Of a stretch of DNA of 64,000 nucleotides, positions 58,899 through 64,000 are shown in pieces; position 1 is the stretch's first letter, and every line of letters starts with the position of its first letter. Location: positions 101,697,890-101,761,889 of the forward strand of contig CM073889.1 of the NCBI GenBank assembly GCA_037176705.1, written 5' to 3'. The notes beneath the pieces are model-generated. The model had not been told where the DNA came from. It searched no databases and was given only the letters and a program-made list of their open reading frames with translations. Source of the stretch: Molossus alvarezi (Eukaryota; Chordata; Mammalia; Chiroptera; Molossidae). The translations under genes were made by a program, and so were the position numbers.

Positions 58899-59450
58899 GA
58901 CCCCGCGGGCCGGGCCGAACCCGGGGCGCCGTGCCCGGCGGACGGCCCTCGCTCGTGCCCCGGCGGAGGTGGGTCCGGGCTCCTCGCTGCCCGGCGGCTC
59001 TCAGGCCACGGCCCGCCCGCCTGGCGCCATCTTCCTGGGCTGGCCGAGAGTTTGTGTGCTGCTGGTCCCCTTCCCCCGACCTGCCCCGCCGGCTTCCTGG
59101 AGGCGCCGCGGCCGGCTCGCTCCCAGCGGGCGCGACCTTTACTCCCGCGGCGGCGGCGGCGCTGCGGCCGGCGGGAGGTGCGGGCGGGCGGGCGGGGGAG
59201 GAGGCCGCGCTGCTCCCCGATCAGGTATTGGTGGAGGTGCGAGCGCGGAGCGAGGGAGGAGGTAGGGCGGGCGTCGGGGCCGGCGGCCGGAGTGTTGCCG
59301 CCGCCGCCGCCTTTGCGCCCTGCAGGGCCGGGCTGGACGCGCCCTCCGCGCCCCGGTCGCCGCGGGGTCCTCCCGGCTCAGGGCGGGGCGGGCGAGCAGC
59401 GGCCGCCGGCCGCCCCCTGCTGGACGCGGGGCGCACGCGGGACAGGTGCG
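58899..59450 (-). promoter_or_regulatory. Probable 5' UTR and core promoter of the minus-strand gene
   Basis: Region upstream (to the right) of the ATG at 58898. It has GC boxes at about 59182-59197 and 59381-59394, an NRF1-like 'GCGCACGCG' at 59431-59439, and no TATA box I can see, which fits a dispersed CpG-island promoter. The exact start site cannot be placed from sequence. Confidence 0.5.
59412..59423 (-). promoter_or_regulatory. CTCF-like motif (minus) at promoter edge
   Basis: 'GCCCCCTGCTGG' on the plus strand is 'CCAGCAGGGGGC' on the minus strand, a full match to the CTCF core CCASYAGRKGGC. It sits at the upstream edge of the CpG island. Confidence 0.5.
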
Positions 59451-59500
59451 CGCCGGTGCCGCACCTGCCGCCCCACGCTCCGGATCCACGCGGGCTGTGC

Positions 59501-60124
59501 CTGGGAGACTGGGCGGGGATGCAGTGCAGACAAGAAAAGAGGAAAGTAACCGGAGAGGAGCAAAGAAGAATAAAAGGAGAAATGTCTACAGCTGAAAGGC
59601 TCCATACATTCTTCTCTGGCTTTTACGTAGCGGTAGCCAGTGGTTTCATTATTAAAATTCAGTTAGTCGTCGTTATTAAGGTGGCTTAGGTATACCAAAG
59701 ATTGACAAGCTGAGATGCCCGCGCTGAAATCTTGATCAGAACGGTGGGACTGGGTAACTCCCACTTTGCTCATTCCCCCCAGGGCTTCCCACTGGGCTCT
59801 CACCACCCCGCTAAGAGCAGCCTTTGCTGTTCCGGGAAATCTCACATTTGCTCTCCTCTCTCCACCACACTCTCAGTGCCTCTACCTCATTTAGTTGTCT
59901 CCTCTGCCAGTGGCACTTGGCTGCCGACAGCAGCTTCACTCCCTCTTCTACTTCAGCAAAGAGTAGACATTTCGGCCAAAACAAAAGAAGGTAATTGGCA
60001 GAAGGTGGTGGAGGACGAGCAGGAGATGTAGGAGAGGTGGCCCTGGCTTTCTGAAGGTGGTACTTGTACCTGAATGAGGAACAGCCTCTGATGGTGATGC
60101 TCTGCCAGAGGGTCCATGTGCACC
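59501..60124. other. Right flank of the CpG island, no recognised repeat
   Basis: About 0.6 kb. Composition falls back to average. Any divergent plus-strand transcript would begin here, but I see no specific evidence of one. Confidence 0.4.
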
Positions 60125-60560
60125 CGCTGGAGCCCTGCACCTTGGGAGGGTATTTTTTTTAACTCATCCTATTTAAGACCTTCCTACCTGGAGTGCTGGA
60201 TCCCCATTTAATTCACCTGGGGAGCTTAAAAAATTTTTTTTCCTTTATTGATTTTAGAGAGTGAGAAAGTGAGAGGGAGAGAGAGATAGAAACACTGATG
60301 AGAACATCCATTGGCCACCTCCTGCATGCACCCCACTGGGGATCCGGCCCACAACCTAGGCATATGTCCTGACCTGGAATCGAATCAGCGACCTCTTGAT
60401 GCATGGGTCGATGCTCAACCTCTGAGCCACACCAGCTGGACTCACCTGGGTTGCTTTTACCGCTCTAAGGAAGCCCCCCACCTTCAAGAATTCTGATATG
60501 TTGGCCGAGTGAACCTGAGCATCTGCATTTTTTAAGCTCCTCCATAATTCTACATGATTG
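60125..60560 (+). repeat. hAT/MER5-like DNA transposon, split by a VES SINE
   Basis: The left part ends 'AATTCACCTGGGGAGCTTAA'. The right part resumes 'ACTCACCTGGGTTGCTTTTA' and ends 'CCTGAGCATCTGCATTTTTT'. The paired 'CACCTGGG' is partly the duplication caused by the VES insertion. Confidence 0.6.
60234..60440 (-). repeat. VES SINE (antisense), short-tail class
   Basis: 'TTTATTGATTTTAGAGAGTG' at the left, head 'GAGCCACACCAGCTGGA' at the right. It is inserted in the MER5-like element, with 'TTCACCTGGGG' and 'CTCACCTGGG' flanking it. Confidence 0.94.
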
Positions 60561-60669
60561 TACTTGCAGGGTTGACAAATGCAATGACCAAATGCAGTTC
60601 TCCCTTCCAACTAAACTTTTTGAAGTGATAGCTTGTACCAGCTGGCTCCTCTCACTCGCGCCCAGTCCC

Positions 60670-61070
60670 TCCAGAATTCACTGGCTCTCCACAAGTTCTG
60701 CACATTGGAATCACTTTTACAAAAACAGCCCTGGCCGGTTTGGCTCAGCGGTGGAGCGTTGACCTGCCATCAGTCCAGAGAGGCCCGGGTTCGGTTCCCG
60801 CTAAGGGCCCGTACCTCTGTTGCGGTTTGTCCCTGGCCCTGGTTGGTCGTGCGGGTGGCGGCCACTCAATGTGTCCCTTTCGCATCGATGTTTCTCTCTC
60901 TCTCTCTCCCTCCCCACTCTATCTGAGGAAAAAAACAAAAACAAAAAACAACAGATGCCTGGCTCCCACTCCCACAAATTCTGTCTGGGATGCTGCCTGG
61001 GCAAAGGGATTCTTAAGAGCTGCGGAGTGTGGTTCTAATGACAGCCAAGGTTAAGAGCCTCTGCTTTAAT
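60670..61070 (+). repeat. Second MER5-like DNA transposon, split by a VES SINE
   Basis: The left part is 'CACATTGGAATCACTTTTAC'. The right part is 'CAGATGCCTGGCTCCCACTC' and ends 'AGCCAAGGTTAAGAGCCTCT'. The two parts join sensibly when the SINE is ignored. Confidence 0.7.
60728..60950 (+). repeat. VES SINE, truncated tail
   Basis: Head 'GCCCTGGCCGGTTTGGCTCA', B box 'GGGTTCGGTTCCC', body 'GTGCGGGTGGCGGCCACTCA', then a CT stretch. It ends 'CTATCTGAGGAAAAAAAC' without the second half of the tail palindrome. Confidence 0.95.
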
Positions 61071-61766
61071 TCCTTCCTTAGCGGTTTCTCTCAGCCCCGT
61101 CCCATTGAACTTGCCCTCTCCCTCAGAAGCATGGGGTAGTAATGAACTCTGCCAATGATGTTACACCACCTCCTTCTATCACTGTTCTCTTTCCTCACAC
61201 CTTCCCCAAGTCCTTTCCTGGCTCTCCTTTCTCTTCCTGCTCCCTGAATAAAACCGTGGCCCATTTCCCAGACCTCGTCTTTCTTCTCATACATACCCCT
61301 ATTTCAACTCTTACCAAAAATCCAACTCTAACCTTTAGACCCACCTTTGCACCTGCCAGCCAGGCAGGGCTAGCAATCCCACTGGAACCTCTGGTCAACC
61401 TGAAACTCCTTTGCTTCCGTTCCTCCTCCCCTCCCCCATCTCAGTTCCAGCTTTCTGGCTTCCATTGTGCCTGGTGCAAATTAAAAGCTCAATTCATGCT
61501 GATTGAACTGAATCTCCTCCCTAAGGAGAATACTACTCTTGGCCAGAACTTTGTGAATTTCTAATCCCACAATCAAATATGCTCTTTTCCTCCTTTGAAT
61601 AATAATGAAAACATTTTAAAACTTACTTTGTGCCAAGGAAACTTATCACGTGTTTTACTTCTGTGAGCTTGTCTGAGCCTCAGAGCAACCCTATAAAGGA
61701 GATACGGACTGAGGAATCATGAGGGTGGAGTACCCCACAAGGGAGACAGGACTGTCACACCTGTTT
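61071..61766. other. Gene-free stretch, no recognised repeat
   Basis: About 0.7 kb of C/T-rich sequence. The plus-strand frame 61142-61564 (140 codons) has no domain and no splice context. Confidence 0.45.
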
Positions 61767-62040
61767 TCAAATATTTTATTCTTTTATTTTTTAACCTCAC
61801 CCAAGGATATTTTTCTATTTGTCTTCAGATAGAGTGGGAGGGAAGAAGAGAGAGGGAGAGAGAGAGAGAATCCGTGTGAGAAGGACACATTGACTGGTTG
61901 CCTCCCACACGACCCTGATCAGGGCTGGGGATGAACTGCAACCGAGGTACGTGCCCTTGACCAGAATCGAACCTGTGACTCATTGGTCCATGAGCTGACA
62001 CTCTAACCTCTGAGCCAAATCAGCCAGGGCTCAAATATTT
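61767..62040 (-). repeat. VES SINE (antisense) with 10-bp duplication
   Basis: Element at 61777-62030, flanked by 'TCAAATATTT' at 61767-61776 and 62031-62040. Long-tail class ('AACCTCACCCAAGGATATTT'), head 'GAGCCAAATCAGCCAGGGC'. Confidence 0.96.
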
Positions 62041-63059
62041 AAAAATCTGTCATGTGAAAGAGAGATTAGGCTGGTTCCGCTGAATGGAGGCCAGACCCAG
62101 GCCACAGGGAGGAAGGTTCAGGGTGATAGACATTGGACAACCATGAGAGAGAGAGTACAAATTCTAATAAGAAAAAACAGTCAAGAGAGAAGCAGGCATC
62201 CCATGAGAAGGGGGCTTGTTTTCCCTGGAGGAGTCAAACAGAGGCTGGATTGTCCCATTCAAGGGTAGTGCAGATTCTACCACTGGGTAGGAGGATGGGC
62301 TATACCCCCACTAGGTGTCAGTGGTTGTGCCCTGGTGGCTGCCCTCCATACCACTGGTTCATGACACCAAGAGCAATTTAGTGCTGTTGTCACCAATGCT
62401 GTATGGTCAACCTCAGGGAAGAAAACGTCCATCTCAAAGCTTGCTCCCTGGAAAGGTTTGCTGTTAGTCCTTTACAACACAATAAGACTAAGTCCTGTGT
62501 TCTCTTTAGAAAGGTTTCATTGAAAGCTTGACTTTGATCCTACATGGAATGAAAGGCTTTGGTTCCTACTAGGCATTCTGACTCTGCTGTAAAAGGGCTG
62601 GATTCTTGTCTGGGTGAGGAGGGATGGAGTGGAGGGTATACGCTTTCTCAGAACCTCCAAAATCTCTGTTCATAGAAGCTGTTCACAAGGGCAAGGGCTG
62701 TTGTATAAGTAACTCTGATGACCCCTTTCCCACAGAATGGAATGACAAATCTGTTGGGGAGGAGAGACATGAGGTGGCACTGGTCAGGGTAAATGCCGCT
62801 GTGACAGCCTGCATGCCCACAGCCTGCACATTCCACTACATTAATTGAGCCTCTAGTCTTCCAATAACTGAGCTTCTCATTCTCTCTGCTCTCAAGTAAC
62901 AGAGCCCTTTCCAGAGGGTGGCTGGAGGCACAGGATAGTGTATCCAAAGCGTCTTGCACCCTCTTCTGGACGCTTTTCCCAACAGCTAGTTTCAGTTTTG
63001 CTTTTTCTATCATTTTCAATATTTCATAATTCCCCGATCTTTCAAAGAGGTCAATGTCC
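62041..63059. other. Gene-free stretch; 140-codon minus frame rejected
   Basis: About 1 kb. A minus-strand frame at 62648-63070 starts inside the MIR remnant and has no recognised domain. 'CCACTAGGTGTCAG' at about 62309 is a CTCF-like string with one mismatch. Confidence 0.4.
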
Positions 63060-63390
63060 AACTGTCTCATTTTTACAAAGGAGAAAACGGAGGCTCAGGC
63101 CCTGGCCGGGTAGCTCAGTTGGTTAGAGTGTCGTTTCAGTACACCAAAGTTGCAGGTTCAATCCCCAGTCAGGGCACATACAAGAGTCAACCAATGAATG
63201 CATAGATAAGTGGAACAACAGATCAGTGTTTTTCTCTCTCTCTTCCTCTTTCTCCCTGCCTCCCTCCCTTCCTCTCTCTCTTAAAAAATCAATCAATAAA
63301 AAAAATTATTTCAAAAAAAGCAAACAGGCTCAGAGAGGAGCTCAGACCTGCCGAAAGCCACACAGCTGGTTGGTAGCCACACTGCTCTTG
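63060..63390 (-). repeat. MIR SINE (antisense), split by a VES SINE
   Basis: 'CTCATTTTTACAAAGGAGAA' lies left of the SINE. 'GGCTCAGAGAGGAGCTCAGA' and 'GAAAGCCACACAGCTGGTTG' lie right of it. Together they form the reverse complement of one MIR. Confidence 0.88.
63099..63319 (+). repeat. VES SINE, 'AGTTGGTTAGAGTG' head class
   Basis: Head 'GCCCTGGCCGGGTAGCTCAG', B box 'GGTTCAATCCCC', tail 'TTAAAAAATCAATCAATAAA'. Flanks 'AAACGGAGGCTCAG' and 'CAAACAGGCTCAG' are the diverged duplication, copied from the host MIR. Confidence 0.94.
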
Positions 63391-63749
63391 GCATGAACAT
63401 TTCTGGGAAGAACTAGGAAGTTGACAGTGGTTCACAGGCCCTGCTTGAGTACCAGAGAATTTCACTCACAATCTCTTCCCACCCAGCTCGCTCAGAAAGT
63501 ATACTCTTCACCCCATATCACCCATTAATCAAAATTGAACCACTGAACCAAGGTCTTGCTGTGGGATCCAAGTTTCTACCTGATTCCAGGGGAGACTTCC
63601 TTATGTCCTGAGACGAAGTGAAAAGGAAGCAGAGCCAGAGGTTGGCCTAAGGGTGGATCTCGGAGCTTGCATTAGTTAAATAACACTGCGAATGAATAAA
63701 ATCTGCCTGGAGCGTGTTTTCTGTTTCCAAATCCTACCCATCCTTTAAA

Positions 63750-63920
63750 AACATGGTTCTTGGGCTTGGCTTCAAATTGGAATCACCTGGGAATCACTCC
63801 AAGAAGCTTGATCCTTGTGTCTTCTAGAAGCTCCAATTTAATTGTTCTGGGATGTGGTCTTTAAATACTCCTGGCAATTCTAAAACAGAGCCAAGGTAGA
63901 GAACCTCTGCTTTAGGCCAA
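63750..63920 (+). repeat. MER5-like DNA transposon fragment
   Basis: 'CAAATTGGAATCACCTGGGA' at the left and 'GAGCCAAGGTAGAGAACCTC' at the right are the ends typical of the hAT MER5 group. The short flanks to 63391 and to 64000 contain nothing else I recognise. Confidence 0.75.
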
Positions 63921-64000
63921 CCCCATGTTCCATCTTCTGCATGAAACTTTCCCTCACTACATGAATCCGACAGCTCTGCAGCATGGTCGGTCCTATGCAG

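Larger units (their letters stand above)
57350..59500. promoter_or_regulatory. CpG island (promoter region)
   Basis: GC content and CpG density rise sharply against both flanks, with many CpG pairs, (CGG)n at about 59147-59162 and (GCC)n at about 59295-59311. Repeated GC boxes are present ('GGGCGGGGCGGGCG' at 59381-59394; 'GCGGGCGGGCGGGGG' at about 59182-59197). No SINE or LINE interrupts it. Such islands mark promoters of widely expressed or developmental genes. The long open frames on both strands here arise from stop-codon depletion, not coding. Confidence 0.92.

Noticed and set aside
58836..59689. Long overlapping plus-strand frames (237 and 252 codons) in the CpG island
   Set aside because: Stop codons are rare in GC-rich DNA. 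The products are Arg/Pro/Gly-rich low complexity in several frames at once, which is a composition effect.
62648..63070. 140-codon minus-strand frame
   Set aside because: Moderately protein-like, but its start lies in an MIR remnant and no family or splice signals are recognised.

Overview
The window looks like non-coding DNA from a bat nuclear genome, most likely a yangochiropteran. The evidence is about 24 tRNA-derived SINEs of the bat VES type, on both strands and often with target-site duplications, plus bat-type L1 and half-L1 (HAL1) elements. Older mammalian repeats lie underneath: MIR, L2, L1M 3' ends, Tigger, hAT/MER5-like elements and one solo LTR. There are no operons, closely packed ORFs or other prokaryotic features.

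Layout. From 1 to about 57.3 kb the sequence is AT-rich to neutral and carries no ORF I can defend as a gene. Recognisable repeats alternate with stretches of apparently unique DNA. The main insertions are an LTR at 9.6-10.4 kb, L2 remnants at 14.8-15.2 and 22.4-23.1 kb, a recent 5'-truncated LINE tail at 16.5 kb with a perfect 18-bp duplication, a Tigger1-like fossil at 31.7-32.0 kb, a nearly complete HAL1 at 36.9-39.3 kb, and a 5'-truncated L1 at 55.5-56.3 kb. From about 57.35 to 59.5 kb there is a strong CpG island. Inside it, on the minus strand, is a very short candidate first coding exon: ATG at 58898, nine codons (MSVSELYSQ), and a consensus splice donor at 58871/58866. From 59.5 to 64 kb the sequence returns to ordinary composition with more SINEs and MER-type fossils.

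Interpretation. The simplest reading is a minus-strand gene whose promoter is the CpG island. Everything left of about 58.87 kb would then be its long first intron or downstream sequence, and 59.5-64 kb its upstream flank. I could not identify the gene from nine residues and give no symbol. Possible regulatory features are CTCF-like motifs at 26.03 kb (minus), 26.74 kb (plus) and 59.41 kb (minus), and AT-rich homeodomain-rich stretches near 20.5 and 47.4 kb that could be conserved non-coding elements. I saw no new coding system. The points most worth checking are the HAL1 copy, the three G-rich LINE 3' ends, a small palindrome before the A tail in one VES class, and the CTCF motif arrangement.
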